Shown: positions 53,707 through 61,894, counted from the first letter of the stretch. The stretch: DNA of 64,000 bases from an uncultured Verrucomicrobia subdivision 3 bacterium (GCA_903850425.1 CAINLR010000185.1:1-64000), one strand, 5' to 3'. Notes: generated from the letters alone by a model not told the origin. A program made the numbers and translations.

Positions 53707-53725
53707 TGTGCGCCAGTTGTGCGGT
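53707..53725 (+). repeat. Two octamers related to the left-end TGTGCGGG cluster
   Basis: TGTGCGCC (53707-53714) and TGTGCGGT (53718-53725) lie between the integrase start and the right attachment repeat. They match the repeated word at the left end in six and seven of eight bases and may be arm-type integrase sites. Confidence 0.4.
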
Positions 53726-53793
53726 CAAGGCGGCTGCCCTCGCTGTGACCAAGGGCTGAATCCAGATTTAAGCCTGTGTTTACAGGCGTATTG

Positions 53794-53846
53794 AATTGGT
53801 CGGGGCGGGGAGATTCGAACTCCCGACCTCTTGCACCCCAAGCAAG
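53794..53846 (-). repeat. Proximal attachment site within intact tRNA-Pro
   Basis: Identical over 53 bases to 24228-24280. It spans three bases beyond the CCA end and the 3' half of the tRNA up to the anticodon stem; beyond 53846 the sequences differ (CGCGCTAGCC here, TTTTTGGTCA at the left). Confidence 0.92.
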
Positions 53847-53874
53847 CGCGCTAGCCGGGCTACGCTACGCCCCG
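53797..53874 (-). tRNA. tRNA-Pro (anticodon GGG)
   Basis: On the minus strand: acceptor CGGGGCG pairs with CGCCCCG, followed by discriminator A and an encoded CCA. The D arm is GCGTAGCCCGGCTAGCGC. The anticodon arm is CTTGC-TTGGGGT-GCAAG, giving anticodon GGG. The T arm has GGTTCGA-type GAGTTCGAATC. All stems close, so it should work. It is the integration target of the island and lies at its right edge. Confidence 0.93.
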
Positions 53875-54057
53875 AACCATAAAATACTCAATGATTACCG
53901 AACGATTATTACTTTTCAAAAACCGGCATCATTTTTGATCTGCTACCATAATCTGATACTGCTTGTATCAGAACCAGCGACATTTTGACGAAATAACAGT
54001 CGAGAGCAAGCTCATTCGGCAACGCAAATAATCGGTTCCCCGCTGTTTTCGGTGGAA

Positions 54058-55314
54058 TTAGAATTGGGGGAAGCGGAGTTTGCCGGCGGTGAAATAAAGC
54101 ATGGTGATGAGATGTGTGGTGGAACGGTAGCCGCGCGCCTTGCGCTTGGTGGCGCTGAAGACACTGTTTAAGCCTTCCATGAAGGCATTCGTTACTCCCC
54201 ACTTCCAGTGCGCCAGGATGCCGGCCAGATGGTTTTCAATCATTTGCGCCAGCTTCACCATCGAAGCCATTAGACTGGCCTTGTAAAACCGGGCCACCCA
54301 GCGCACCCAGCGGCCCCAGACTTGGAAGCGCCGCCGCGCGGCTCCCGCCGTCGGGCTGCGGTAAATGTCCTGGAGCACCAGCCGCATCTGATAGGCTTTG
54401 GCGGTGCCGAGATTTTTGTTTTCGATGCCGGCCAGCCGCGCCTGTTCCGACTTGGTCAGGTTTTCCGGGTTTTTGCGCCAGAGCCATTGGCTTTTGTAGA
54501 GCGCTTCCCAGACGCCCTGGCCGCCCAAACGCACTTCGGCCCGGCGCACTTTGTCCACGGCCTCGTTGGCGTTTTTAATCACATGAAACTTGTCGAAGAC
54601 CACCTGCGCATGCCGGCAGTTGTCGGCCACGCCGCGCTGATAGGCGGGACTCATATCCATGCTCACCTGGGTGAGCGCGTGCCGATGGCCATTGGGTTGT
54701 TCTAGCGCCGCCACAAACTTCAGCCAGGTTTCCTGGTCCTTGCCTTCAGTAGCGAAGAGCACCCGCTTCTTCACCAAATCGGCGAACACGCTGATATATT
54801 CATGGCCCTTGCGCACACTCATTTCATCCACGCCCACACAACAGGCATTACTGAAATCCGCCTCGGCATAAGCGGCGTCCACCTGCCGGAACAGCATCCG
54901 CCAGAGCCGGGTGTCCGTTTCGCCCACCGCCTCAGCCACTTTGGTCATGGGCAGCTCGCGCATGAGCAGCAGCGCGAAGGCTTCAAACTCTTTGGTGAAG
55001 TGCGTGCTCAAGCCTTCCCACGGCGGGCGCACCCGGAAGATGTGGCCGCACTGGCGACATTTGCCGCGCGGCAAACGGCAGGTGATCTCACAGCGGTGTT
55101 GGAAGACATTGAGATGCCGCCAGGTGAGCACCTCCGTGTGGTCATAACAGAACGCGAAGCCGCCCGCTTGCGGACAGCGCGTCAACGCCCACAGCTTGGC
55201 GGTCTCGCGGATCTCCAGAAACACCGTGCCGCTTGCCCGTTCAAAGCGGCTTGGCGACGCCGCGCGCCGCATCCGTTTCCCGCCAGGGAAACTCGCAAGC
55301 TGCCCGCTCGGCAA
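54058..55314 (-). CDS. ISL3-family transposase
   Basis: 418 residues, full length for ISL3. An N-terminal zinc-finger-like segment (CEITCRLPRGKCRQCGHIFR) is followed by an HTH and the DDE transposase core: VGVDEMSVRKGHEYISVFAD, TQVSMDMSPAYQRG, VVFDKFHVIKNANEAVDKVR, and the closing NAFMEGLNSVFSATKRKARG with the catalytic glutamate. The gene lies just outside the right end of the island. I could not find convincing terminal inverted repeats or target duplications, so the IS limits are unknown. The upstream start is uncertain because the first 35 residues are arginine-rich. Confidence 0.9.
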   Translation of the reverse strand: MPSGQLASFPGGKRMRRAASPSRFERASGTVFLEIRETAKLWALTRCPQAGGFAFCYDHTEVLTWRHLNVFQHRCEITCRLPRGKCRQCGHIFRVRPPWEGLSTHFTKEFEAFALLLMRELPMTKVAEAVGETDTRLWRMLFRQVDAAYAEADFSNACCVGVDEMSVRKGHEYISVFADLVKKRVLFATEGKDQETWLKFVAALEQPNGHRHALTQVSMDMSPAYQRGVADNCRHAQVVFDKFHVIKNANEAVDKVRRAEVRLGGQGVWEALYKSQWLWRKNPENLTKSEQARLAGIENKNLGTAKAYQMRLVLQDIYRSPTAGAARRRFQVWGRWVRWVARFYKASLMASMVKLAQMIENHLAGILAHWKWGVTNAFMEGLNSVFSATKRKARGYRSTTHLITMLYFTAGKLRFPQF

Positions 55315-55407
55315 CTTTCGGTTTCAACCCCGGGTGTTTGATCCGGCTCCGGTGTTGAATGCTTGAGGGGTTGCATGCCAGACCGAATCGTTCCATGATT
55401 CGGCTGC

Positions 55408-56418
55408 ATGAAAACCAGCCTGATTTTTTTCACGATGTTGACCGGTTTGTTCACCGGATTCGCGGCAAATGCAGACGAGAATTCTGCCCACGGAATATTG
55501 CTGGTCGCCAACAAGGGCGATCACACGCTCGGCTTGATTGACACGGTGGCCGGAAAGATGATTGCCACCGTGCCGGAGGAGGGCGTGACGGGCCACGAAG
55601 TCGTGGCGGCGCCGGACGGCCAACGCGCATTCGTGCCGATCTACGGCAACGCCGGCGTGGGCCGGCCGGGCACGGACGGGCAGTTGATTCGCGTGCTGGA
55701 TCTGGCGAAACGCGAAGTGATCGGCACGGTTGATCTTGGCAAAGGGGTGCGGCCGCATTGCGCCGTCATCGGGAAAAAGAACGGCTTGCTTTACGTCACG
55801 ACGGAGTTGGAAAATTCCGTGACGGTGATTGATCCGCAGACGCTGAAAATTGTCGGCACCGTTCCCACCGGACAAACGGAATCGCACATGCTGGCCATCA
55901 CGAGCGACGGCAAGCGCGGTTACACGGCGAACGTCGCGTCGGGAACCGTGTCCGTGCTGGATTTGGAAGCGAAGAAACTTTTGACGGTGATTCCGGTTTG
56001 TAAAACCACGCAGCGCATTTCGCTGTCCGTGGACGACCGGTGGATTTTCACTGCCGACCAGAACCAGCCGCGGCTCGCGGTCATTGACACGCGGACGAAT
56101 GGCGTGCGCCAGTGGATCGCAATGCCCGCCAGCGGCTACGGCAGCGCGCCAACCCCGGACGGGCGCTGGCTGGTCATCGCGCTGCCCAAGGTCAACCAAG
56201 TCGGGATCATTGATCTCGCCACGATGAAAGTCGCACACACGCTGGAGGTGCCGCGCGTGCCGCAGGAAGTGCTGGTGCGCCCGGACGGCGCGGAGGCTTA
56301 TGTGTCCTGCGATGCGAGCAAACAGATCGCGGTCATTGACACGAAGGAGTGGAAGGTGACAAGACTCATTGATGCGGGACCAGGCGCGGATGGTCTGGCC
56401 TGGGCCAGGAAGCCTTAA
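55408..56418 (+). CDS. Secreted YVTN/YncE-type beta-propeller protein
   Basis: 336 residues with a signal peptide (MKTSLIFFTMLTGLFTGFAA, cleavage near ANA-DE). The mature part has about seven repeats of roughly 42 residues of the pattern V-x-N-x-x-x-x-T-V-x-V-I-D-x-x-x-x-K-x-x-x-T-V-P-x-G, for example SVTVIDPQTLKIVGTVPTGQ and QIAVIDTKEWKVTRLIDAG. Such propellers act outside the cytoplasm, mostly as binding modules. No catalytic residues are evident. The gene stands alone; it is divergent from the ISL3 gene and convergent with the DUF2892 gene. Confidence 0.85.
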   Translation: MKTSLIFFTMLTGLFTGFAANADENSAHGILLVANKGDHTLGLIDTVAGKMIATVPEEGVTGHEVVAAPDGQRAFVPIYGNAGVGRPGTDGQLIRVLDLAKREVIGTVDLGKGVRPHCAVIGKKNGLLYVTTELENSVTVIDPQTLKIVGTVPTGQTESHMLAITSDGKRGYTANVASGTVSVLDLEAKKLLTVIPVCKTTQRISLSVDDRWIFTADQNQPRLAVIDTRTNGVRQWIAMPASGYGSAPTPDGRWLVIALPKVNQVGIIDLATMKVAHTLEVPRVPQEVLVRPDGAEAYVSCDASKQIAVIDTKEWKVTRLIDAGPGADGLAWARKP

Positions 56419-56501
56419 CCACGAACTACACGAAACGGAAGCACGGAAAATTCGTTTGTAAGAATTTCGTGTGCTGGGTGTGCTGCGTGGTGAAAGGCCC
56501 T

Positions 56502-56717
56502 TCAGATCTTCGTGCGAACGCCACAGGCGCGAACAAGACACCAACCGCGGATGGATTCAAAAATGGCAAACAAGCCAGCCGCCACCAAAATCAGTCCCAA
56601 CCACAGCGTGTAATCCACAACGATGATACCGGCAATCAGGCAGAGCGTGCCGATGACACCGCGCGCAATCCGGCCGGTGCGTTTCAAGTTGGGGCGGAAG
56701 AATTGGCTCACGCGCAA
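56502..56717 (-). CDS. DUF2892 (YgaP-like) membrane protein
   Basis: 71 residues from TTG 56717 or GTG 56711; no ATG is available. Two membrane segments (ARGVIGTLCLIAGIIVVDYT and LGLILVAAGLFAIFESI) and the closing RGWCLVRACGVRTKI match DUF2892, where W-C-P-L-R-A-C-G-x-x-T is conserved. In E. coli YgaP this domain anchors a rhodanese; here it is alone. An upstream minus-strand frame stops 4 bases before it and may be its partner. Confidence 0.8.
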   Translation of the reverse strand: MRVSQFFRPNLKRTGRIARGVIGTLCLIAGIIVVDYTLWLGLILVAAGLFAIFESIRGWCLVRACGVRTKI

Positions 56718-56720
56718 AAT

Positions 56721-56996
56721 CTACCACACCATTTTTCCGTGGCAAGCGACGCAACCGCAGCGCGACGTTTTGACGGCGTGCTGATTTCGGACCGCGGCTG
56801 GGTCGCGGAAGCACTTCCCAGTGAGCGGGGGTGGGGATATTCCAACGCTCCATTCGTAGCGAAGCCGCTGCGGCTGGTCTTCGACCCAGCCGCGCTCCAC
56901 GCAAATTGACTCGCAGTCATCCTTGCGGCAGAGTGGCGGCGTGAATTTGAACTTGGACACCAATGCGCTCTGGGCTTCCGTGCTGTGGGGCGGCAT
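56721..56996 (-). CDS. Possible small protein with C-x-x-C-H motif
   Basis: The frame gives 91 residues ending SRCGCVACHGKMVW, with CRKDDCESICVERGW earlier. C-V-A-C-H is a haem c attachment motif, and the frame stops just before the DUF2892 start, as an operon partner would. Against it: no signal peptide, no haem-protein fold around the motif, and its 5' part is antisense to the start of the next plus-strand gene. Weak call. Confidence 0.25.
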   Translation of the reverse strand: MPPHSTEAQSALVSKFKFTPPLCRKDDCESICVERGWVEDQPQRLRYEWSVGISPPPLTGKCFRDPAAVRNQHAVKTSRCGCVACHGKMVW

Positions 56997-57159
56997 TGCT
57001 GGTGGCTATCTGGTTTATGGCTGGCGTCAGAAAGCCTCCATTCCCCTGATTGGCGGCGTGGTGATGACGCTCGCGTGCTTCCTGCCCGCCTTGCCCATGA
57101 CGTTGCTTTCCATGGCAACGATGGTGGCGGTTTATTGGCTGATGAAGCAGGGCTATTGA
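56941..57159 (+). CDS. Small two-pass membrane protein
   Basis: 72 residues from GTG 56941 (VNLNLDTNALWASVLWGGIA). Two membrane segments are visible (LWASVLWGGIAGGYLVYGW and the second from VVMTLACFLPALPMTLLSMA to AVYWLM), joined by a short basic loop (RQKASIP) and ending in MKQGY. This shape is common for short proteins in Verrucomicrobiota and Planctomycetes. The function is unknown. It lies 85 bases before the ferredoxin-like gene on the same strand. Confidence 0.7.
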   Translation: MNLNLDTNALWASVLWGGIAGGYLVYGWRQKASIPLIGGVVMTLACFLPALPMTLLSMATMVAVYWLMKQGY

Positions 57160-57243
57160 GGAACGTTGATTTTCAATTCGCCGGGTTCCCAAGCGCCGGC
57201 TTTGCAGTTTCATTGCCGGCCCGCATCCGCTATTTTCTCCGCG

Positions 57244-57507
57244 ATGAATGAAGCGCCGACGCTTTATCTTTGCCTGGGTTCAGCGTGCCACCAGCGGCGC
57301 GGCTACCGTTTGTTGCCCCTGCTGGAAGAGTTGATCCGCCGGCATGACCTGAGCGCCCGGCTGCGGCTCAAGGGCGCGTTCTGCCTGGAAAACTGCCAGC
57401 GCGGCTGCTCGCTGAAATTTGACGGGCGCATCTTCTCTGACCTAAACGAAGAAAACCTCGGGGAAATTTTTGCGCGCGAAATCCTGCCGCGCTGCCAACC
57501 GACCTGA
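57244..57507 (+). CDS. Thioredoxin-like [2Fe-2S] ferredoxin (NuoE-like)
   Basis: 87 residues from ATG 57244. Four cysteines in the NuoE/thioredoxin-like ferredoxin arrangement are present: YLCLGSACHQ and FCLENCQRGC, followed by a FDGRIFSDLNEENL strand-helix. Such proteins carry one [2Fe-2S] cluster and pass electrons in hydrogenase and NADH dehydrogenase complexes. The stop is one base from the ATG of the PAS gene, so it is co-transcribed with the PAS and SpoIIE genes. It probably provides the redox input for that sensory cassette. Confidence 0.8.
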   Translation: MNEAPTLYLCLGSACHQRRGYRLLPLLEELIRRHDLSARLRLKGAFCLENCQRGCSLKFDGRIFSDLNEENLGEIFAREILPRCQPT

Positions 57508-57508
57508 C

Positions 57509-58012
57509 ATGGAAACCAACACCACCCTTTGGAAACAGCTCTGGGACCACGACCCCAACGGCCTGCTCGTGCTCGACGAGCAGTTGCATATCATCATCGT
57601 CAATCCGGCGCTCTGCCGCATGTTGCAAACGACTGCTGAGGCGCTGATCGGCCGCCCGGCGGCGGAGTTGCTCGGCGAGGTTGAGGAATTTCGCCAGGCG
57701 CTGGTCACGGGTCACAAAGTAGTGGGCGTGGAACGGGAATATCCGCGCTACGATCTTTATGTGCGCACGCTGATTTTCCCCATCCCGGCGGAAAAAATTG
57801 CGGCGGGCATCTTCGTGGATTTGACGGTGGAATGGAAACAGGAGCGCGAATTGCACCGGCTCAAACAGGAAGCGGTGCAGGAGGTGCGCCAGGTGGTGGA
57901 CAAACAAATGCGCGTGGCGCAGGAAATCGCCGGCCTGCTTGGCGAGACCACTGCCGAAACCAAGGTGAGCCTGCTGCGCCTGCTCGAAATGCTCGGGAAG
58001 GAAAAGGGTTGA
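57509..58012 (+). CDS. PAS-domain sensor protein
   Basis: 167 residues from ATG 57509. Residues 5-115 form a PAS domain (DHDPNGLLVLDEQLHIIIVN, PALCRMLQTTAEALIGRPAA, ending in LIFPIPAEKIAAGIFVDLTV). The rest is a coiled coil (EWKQERELHRLKQEAVQEVR, then VVDKQMRVAQEIAGLLGETT) typical of a linker to a kinase or phosphatase. No output domain is attached; the SpoIIE gene starts at its stop codon (TTGA overlap or 2 bases later), so the phosphatase is likely the output. The same PAS-coiled-coil piece is found at the C-terminus of sensory [FeFe]-hydrogenases. Confidence 0.8.
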   Translation: METNTTLWKQLWDHDPNGLLVLDEQLHIIIVNPALCRMLQTTAEALIGRPAAELLGEVEEFRQALVTGHKVVGVEREYPRYDLYVRTLIFPIPAEKIAAGIFVDLTVEWKQERELHRLKQEAVQEVRQVVDKQMRVAQEIAGLLGETTAETKVSLLRLLEMLGKEKG

Positions 58013-59172
58013 TCGTGGTTTATTACGACACGCACACGTCCAGCCTCAATAAACTCGGCGAGGAGCTGTGCGGCGACCAGGTGAAGATTCTCCGCACGCC
58101 GGACAAAATGCTGGTGGTGCTTTCCGACGGTCTCGGCAGCGGGGTGAAGGCCAACATCCTTGCGCGGTTGACGGCGGAAATTCTCGTGACAATGCTGCGC
58201 GAACGCGTGCCGTTGCAGGATGTTTTGGAAACCGTCGTTGCCACGTTGCCGACGTGCAAGGTGCGGCACATCGCTTATGCGGCGTTCGTCGTCGTGGAAG
58301 TCGAACTCGCCACGGGCCGCTTTCGCGTGATTAATTTCGACTGTCCCCCGCCCTTCCTGTTGCGCGCCGGAAAAATTCTCCCGCTGGAACAACGCGAAGA
58401 AATTATTTTCGGCCGCAGACTTTTCCTCTCGGATGGCATCTTGCAACTCAGCGATTTTCTCGGCGTGATCAGCGACGGCGTCATGTATGCCGGTATGGGT
58501 TTGACGATGAACTTCGGCTGGGGCCGCGACCAGATCGTCCGTTATCTGGAACAAATCGCCAAGAGCCGCCCCGCGTCCGCCGAGTCGGTCGTCCGCCGGC
58601 TCATGGAAAAAACCAAAAGCCTCTACGCGGACGAACCGGGCGACGACGCCACGCTCGTCGGCATCCTGGTTCGCAAGCCCAATCAGTTGATGATTTTCAC
58701 CGGCCCGCCGGCGGACAAAAACCTCGATGCACGCTGCGTGGACCGGCTCATTAATTTCGACGGCCGCAAAGTCGTCTGCGGCGGCACCACCGGCAACATC
58801 GTCGCGGAACACCTCGGCGAAATCGTCAACCTCGACCTGACCACGATGCGCGAGGAGGTGCCGCCAATTGGCTCGCTGCCGGACATTGACCTGATGACCG
58901 AGGGCGTGCTGACGCTGGCCAAAACCCTCCGCCTGCTCAAGGCCAGCGGCGGCCACCGCAACCGCGTGCCCATGGATCGCAACGGTGCCGCGCTGCTCGC
59001 GCGCGAGCTGTTGGGCGCCGATGAAATTTTCTTTCTCGCGGGCGAACAGGTGAACCCCTACTACCAGAATCCGCTGCTGCCCCGGAATATTTCCATCCGC
59101 CACAACCTCATCGAGCAACTGGTCGAAACGCTCACTGCCTACCATAAGAATGTGAAGATCGAGTGGTGCTGA
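58009..59172 (+). CDS. SpoIIE-family (PP2C-type) serine phosphatase
   Basis: 387 residues from TTG 58009 or 385 from GTG 58015; the AAGGAAAAGGG before it fits either. Residues 30-230 are a PP2C/SpoIIE fold: MLVVLSDGLGSGVKANILAR (metal-binding Asp), GVISDGVMYAGMG, and ADEPGDDATLVGILV (the G-D-D metal site). The last 150 residues (GRKVVCGGTTGNIVAEHLGE, IDLMTEGVLTLAKTL) are an extension seen in the phosphatases linked to sensory hydrogenases. It likely dephosphorylates an anti-sigma-factor antagonist or similar partner under control of the PAS protein. No target gene is nearby. Confidence 0.85.
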   Translation: MIVVYYDTHTSSLNKLGEELCGDQVKILRTPDKMLVVLSDGLGSGVKANILARLTAEILVTMLRERVPLQDVLETVVATLPTCKVRHIAYAAFVVVEVELATGRFRVINFDCPPPFLLRAGKILPLEQREEIIFGRRLFLSDGILQLSDFLGVISDGVMYAGMGLTMNFGWGRDQIVRYLEQIAKSRPASAESVVRRLMEKTKSLYADEPGDDATLVGILVRKPNQLMIFTGPPADKNLDARCVDRLINFDGRKVVCGGTTGNIVAEHLGEIVNLDLTTMREEVPPIGSLPDIDLMTEGVLTLAKTLRLLKASGGHRNRVPMDRNGAALLARELLGADEIFFLAGEQVNPYYQNPLLPRNISIRHNLIEQLVETLTAYHKNVKIEWC

Positions 59173-59259
59173 CCGGGACCGCGAAAGCCAATCCGGCCAG
59201 TAGGAAGCAGGCCCGGCGGCGGACCGGACAAAGGGCGCATCTCACTTGCTTGCAACCTG

Positions 59260-59407
59260 TCATTAGCACCGGGCCTCAGCCCGGTGGACGCGGCGGTCCG
59301 GCACCAAGCCGTTTCAACGGCTTAGTGGCTGCGGGTGTGGAAAACGGTTGAAATCGTTTCCGTTTTCTCTACCCGCTATGTATCCGGCTGAAGCCGGGTG
59401 CTAATGA
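59260..59407. repeat. MITE-like palindromic intergenic element
   Basis: Terminal inverted repeats: TCATTAGCACCGGGCCTCAG continuing CCCGG (59260-59284) and CCGGCTGAAGCCGGGTGCTA continuing ATGA (59384-59407). Each end is itself a hairpin. An internal perfect hairpin AAGCCGT-TTCA-ACGGCTT lies at 59306-59323 and a looser one around 59340-59366. No coding frame. The rest of 59173-59513 shows nothing else. Confidence 0.75.
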
Positions 59408-59513
59408 GAAAAATGACTTTGCAAGAAAGTGGCAGGTGCCCCCGGACCAGCGAAGGCCAGTTTCCAGATTGAAAATTTTGCAGCGAGCCGTATGCTTCGC
59501 CCACCTTTGAATT

Positions 59514-60062
59514 ATGGAAGAACCGGAAGTCCCGACCGAGCATCTGCACGAACACATGGAACACCACGCCAAGCACAGCGGCGAACGCTGGACGCTCGGG
59601 GTGGCGCTAAGTTCCGCGCTGCTGGCGGCGCTCGCGGCGGTGGCGTCGCTGCAAGCCGGCCACCACGCGAATGAAGCGATGATTTCCCAGATCACGGCGG
59701 CAAACCAGTGGAGTTATTTTCAGTCCAAGAGCATCAAGGAATCGCAGTTGAAAAGCAAACTGGACCTCCTGGAAGCCTTCGGCAAACCCGCACCCGCCGC
59801 CGATAAAACCAAGCTGGAAGAATATAAAGGCGACAAGGAAAAAATCCAGACGACCGCCGAGGAGAAGGAAAAAGAAGCGCAACACGAACTGAAGACGCAC
59901 CAGATTTTTGCGCGCAGCGTGACGCTGTTTCAGATCGCCATTTCCATCGGCGCGATTTCAGTCCTGACCAAACGTCCGAAGTTCTGGTTTGTCAGCCTCG
60001 GTCTGGGAGTCACGGGATTGGTCTTCTTCGTGCAGGCCTTTCTGTTCGCCACCGGCCATTGA
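59514..60062 (+). CDS. DUF4337 membrane protein
   Basis: 182 residues. A His-rich start (EHLHEHMEHHAKHSGERW) precedes a membrane segment (LGVALSSALLAALAAVASL). A soluble helical part follows (NQWSYFQSKSIKESQLKSKL, EEKEKEAQHELKTHQIFARS), then two membrane segments at the end (VTLFQIAISIGAISVLT, FWFVSLGLGVTGLVFFVQAF). The order and the W-x-Y-Y/F-Q-x-K-S-I-K motif match DUF4337. The function is unknown. It stands alone before the tlyA-nadK pair. Confidence 0.85.
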   Translation: MEEPEVPTEHLHEHMEHHAKHSGERWTLGVALSSALLAALAAVASLQAGHHANEAMISQITAANQWSYFQSKSIKESQLKSKLDLLEAFGKPAPAADKTKLEEYKGDKEKIQTTAEEKEKEAQHELKTHQIFARSVTLFQIAISIGAISVLTKRPKFWFVSLGLGVTGLVFFVQAFLFATGH

Positions 60063-60188
60063 CACACCTGGTTTTGGCCGGGTGGTTGCAACGGCTTTTG
60101 TCCGGCTCGCGCCGCCGCGCCAGGCTTGGGCGTTAACTTTTTCACGGCGGTTCTTGTCGGCCAGCCGATTTTCCGGCAACTTGCGGCC

Positions 60189-60923
60189 GTGACCCGTGTG
60201 GATCAAGCCCTCGTCGAACGCGCCCTCTGCCCCAGCCGCGAACGCGCCAAGCGACTCATCCTCGCCGGGGCCGTCCGCATCAACGGCCAGACCGCGCACA
60301 AACCCAGCGATGGCGTCAAGCCGGGCGACGAACTCACGCTGGACGCGCCGGAAAAATTTGTCAGTCGCGGCGGCCACAAACTGGAACACGCGCTCGTTCA
60401 TTTTCGAATCGAGGCGACTGGACTCACAGCCCTGGATTTGGGCGCATCCACCGGCGGCTTTACGGATTGCTTATTGCAGCACGGCGCGGAAAAGGTTTTT
60501 GCCGTGGATGTCGGCCAGGGGCAGCTCGCCTGGAAACTGCGCCAGGACCCGCGCGTTGTGGTCATGGAAAAAACCAACGCGCGGAACCTGCGGCCGGAAC
60601 ATTTCCCCGCGCCGGCCGATCTCATCGTGATTGATTGCTCGTTTATTTCGTTGAAAAAAATCCTGCCCCCGGCCGTGCCGCTGCTCAAACCCGCTGGCCG
60701 AATCGTTGCCCTCATCAAGCCCCAATTCGAAGCAGGCAAGGCCGAGGCCGACAAAGGGCGCGGCGTCATCACCGACCCCGTCGTGCACGAACGCGTGCTC
60801 GCCGAGTTGCAGGAATTTGTCGCCGCGCAGACTGGCCTTTGCTGGTGCGGTGTGGTTGAATCACCCCTGCTCGGCCCGGCGGGCAACAAAGAATTTCTGG
60901 CGCTGATTGAAAAAAAACGCTGA
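60189..60923 (+). CDS. tlyA: TlyA-type rRNA 2'-O-methyltransferase
   Basis: 244 residues from GTG 60189 (VTRVDQALVERALCPSRERA), where the S4 RNA-binding domain starts; an ATG at 60126 would add residues without family character. After the S4 domain comes the TlyA signature FVSRGGHKLEHAL (57-69), then an FtsJ-like Rossmann fold with LDLGASTGGFTDCLL (82-96), LIVIDCSFISLKKI and IKPQFEAGK. These enzymes methylate ribose hydroxyls in 16S and 23S rRNA using SAM. The 3' end overlaps the NAD kinase gene by 17 bases, so the two are co-expressed. Confidence 0.93.
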   Translation: MTRVDQALVERALCPSRERAKRLILAGAVRINGQTAHKPSDGVKPGDELTLDAPEKFVSRGGHKLEHALVHFRIEATGLTALDLGASTGGFTDCLLQHGAEKVFAVDVGQGQLAWKLRQDPRVVVMEKTNARNLRPEHFPAPADLIVIDCSFISLKKILPPAVPLLKPAGRIVALIKPQFEAGKAEADKGRGVITDPVVHERVLAELQEFVAAQTGLCWCGVVESPLLGPAGNKEFLALIEKKR

Positions 60924-61797
60924 CCATTTCCAACGCATCGGCCTCATCGGCAACGCGGACAAGTCCGCCTGCGCCGCGAGCGTTCGGGCGGCCGCGCGCC
61001 TGCTGCAACGCGCCGGCCGCCAGCTCATCTGCGACGCCGCCACCGCCACCGGCAAGCTGGCGCGGCTCAATTGCGACGTCGTCCCGGACGCCGCCGCCGT
61101 CGCGGCCGCCGCTGACCTGATTCTGGTTTTCGGCGGCGACGGCACGATGCTCCGCGCCGCGCGGCAGATTGCCGGTTCCAAAACGCCCCTGCTCGGCGTA
61201 AACATCGGCGGCCTCGGTTTTCTCACCGCCGTGGCGGCCGACAAACTGGCGGCGGCGCTGAAACTCATCTGGCGCGGCGAATTCCAGTTTGAATCCCGCG
61301 CGCTCCTTGAAGCCACCGGCGTCTGCCAGGGAAAACGCGTCCACGCCCTCGCCTTGAACGACATCGTCGTCAGCCGTGGCGCGATCTCGCGGCTCATCGC
61401 GCTGGACGTGAGTGTGAATCGCGAGCCCATCACGCGCTACCGTTGCGACGGCTTGATCGTGAGTTCGCCGACCGGTTCCACGGCGTATTCGCTCGCGGCG
61501 GGCGGCGCGATTGTCTTGCCGACCGCCGACGTGTTTGTGCTCACGCCCATCTGTCCGCACGCGCTGTCGAACCGCTCCATTATTTTGCCGCTGTCCGCCA
61601 CGATCCGCGTGCAGGCAAGCCACGCCGTGCCCGCCGCGTTCGTGAATGCCGACGGCCAGATCATCGGCGAACTCGACGCCGGCGACGAAGTCACCATCCG
61701 CCGCAGCCGGCACACCGTGCGCCTGGTGCGTCTGGCCAACAGTTCCTTTTTGGAAGCCATGCGCCGCAAACTCCACTGGCGCGGAACGTATCTGTGA
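60907..61797 (+). CDS. nadK: NAD kinase
   Basis: 296 residues from TTG 60907 (LKKNADHFQRIGLIGN); no ATG or GTG suits the N-terminal strand. The family motif GGDGT is at 76-80 (Asp78 catalytic), followed by LLGVNIGGLGFLTAV, the LNDIVVSRGAISRLI strand and CDGLIVSSPTGSTAYSLAAG. It phosphorylates NAD to NADP with ATP. All key residues are present. It overlaps tlyA by 17 bases and precedes an intergenic heptamer repeat. The gene is essential in most bacteria, so this is core chromosome. Confidence 0.95.
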   Translation: MKKNADHFQRIGLIGNADKSACAASVRAAARLLQRAGRQLICDAATATGKLARLNCDVVPDAAAVAAAADLILVFGGDGTMLRAARQIAGSKTPLLGVNIGGLGFLTAVAADKLAAALKLIWRGEFQFESRALLEATGVCQGKRVHALALNDIVVSRGAISRLIALDVSVNREPITRYRCDGLIVSSPTGSTAYSLAAGGAIVLPTADVFVLTPICPHALSNRSIILPLSATIRVQASHAVPAAFVNADGQIIGELDAGDEVTIRRSRHTVRLVRLANSSFLEAMRRKLHWRGTYL

Positions 61798-61810
61798 ATG
61801 TAGAAGGAAG

Positions 61811-61889
61811 AATTATGAATTATGAATTAAAAACAAACGCAGCGGGATTATTTTTCCCTTCATCCTTCATCCTTCATCCTTCATCCTTC
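61811..61889. repeat. Two heptamer tandem repeats before the LacI gene
   Basis: AATTATG is repeated 2.7 times at 61811-61829 and TTCATCC 4.4 times at 61859-61889, ending 5 bases before the ATG of the LacI gene. Slippage could change leader length and so expression. Similar heptamer blocks are scattered in some bacterial genomes. Confidence 0.75.
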
Positions 61890-61894
61890 TGAAC

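Noticed and set aside
54000-55340. Terminal inverted repeats of the ISL3 element
   Set aside because: Similar words (TCGGCAAC) near both ends are in direct, not inverted, orientation and too short; no ends could be supported.
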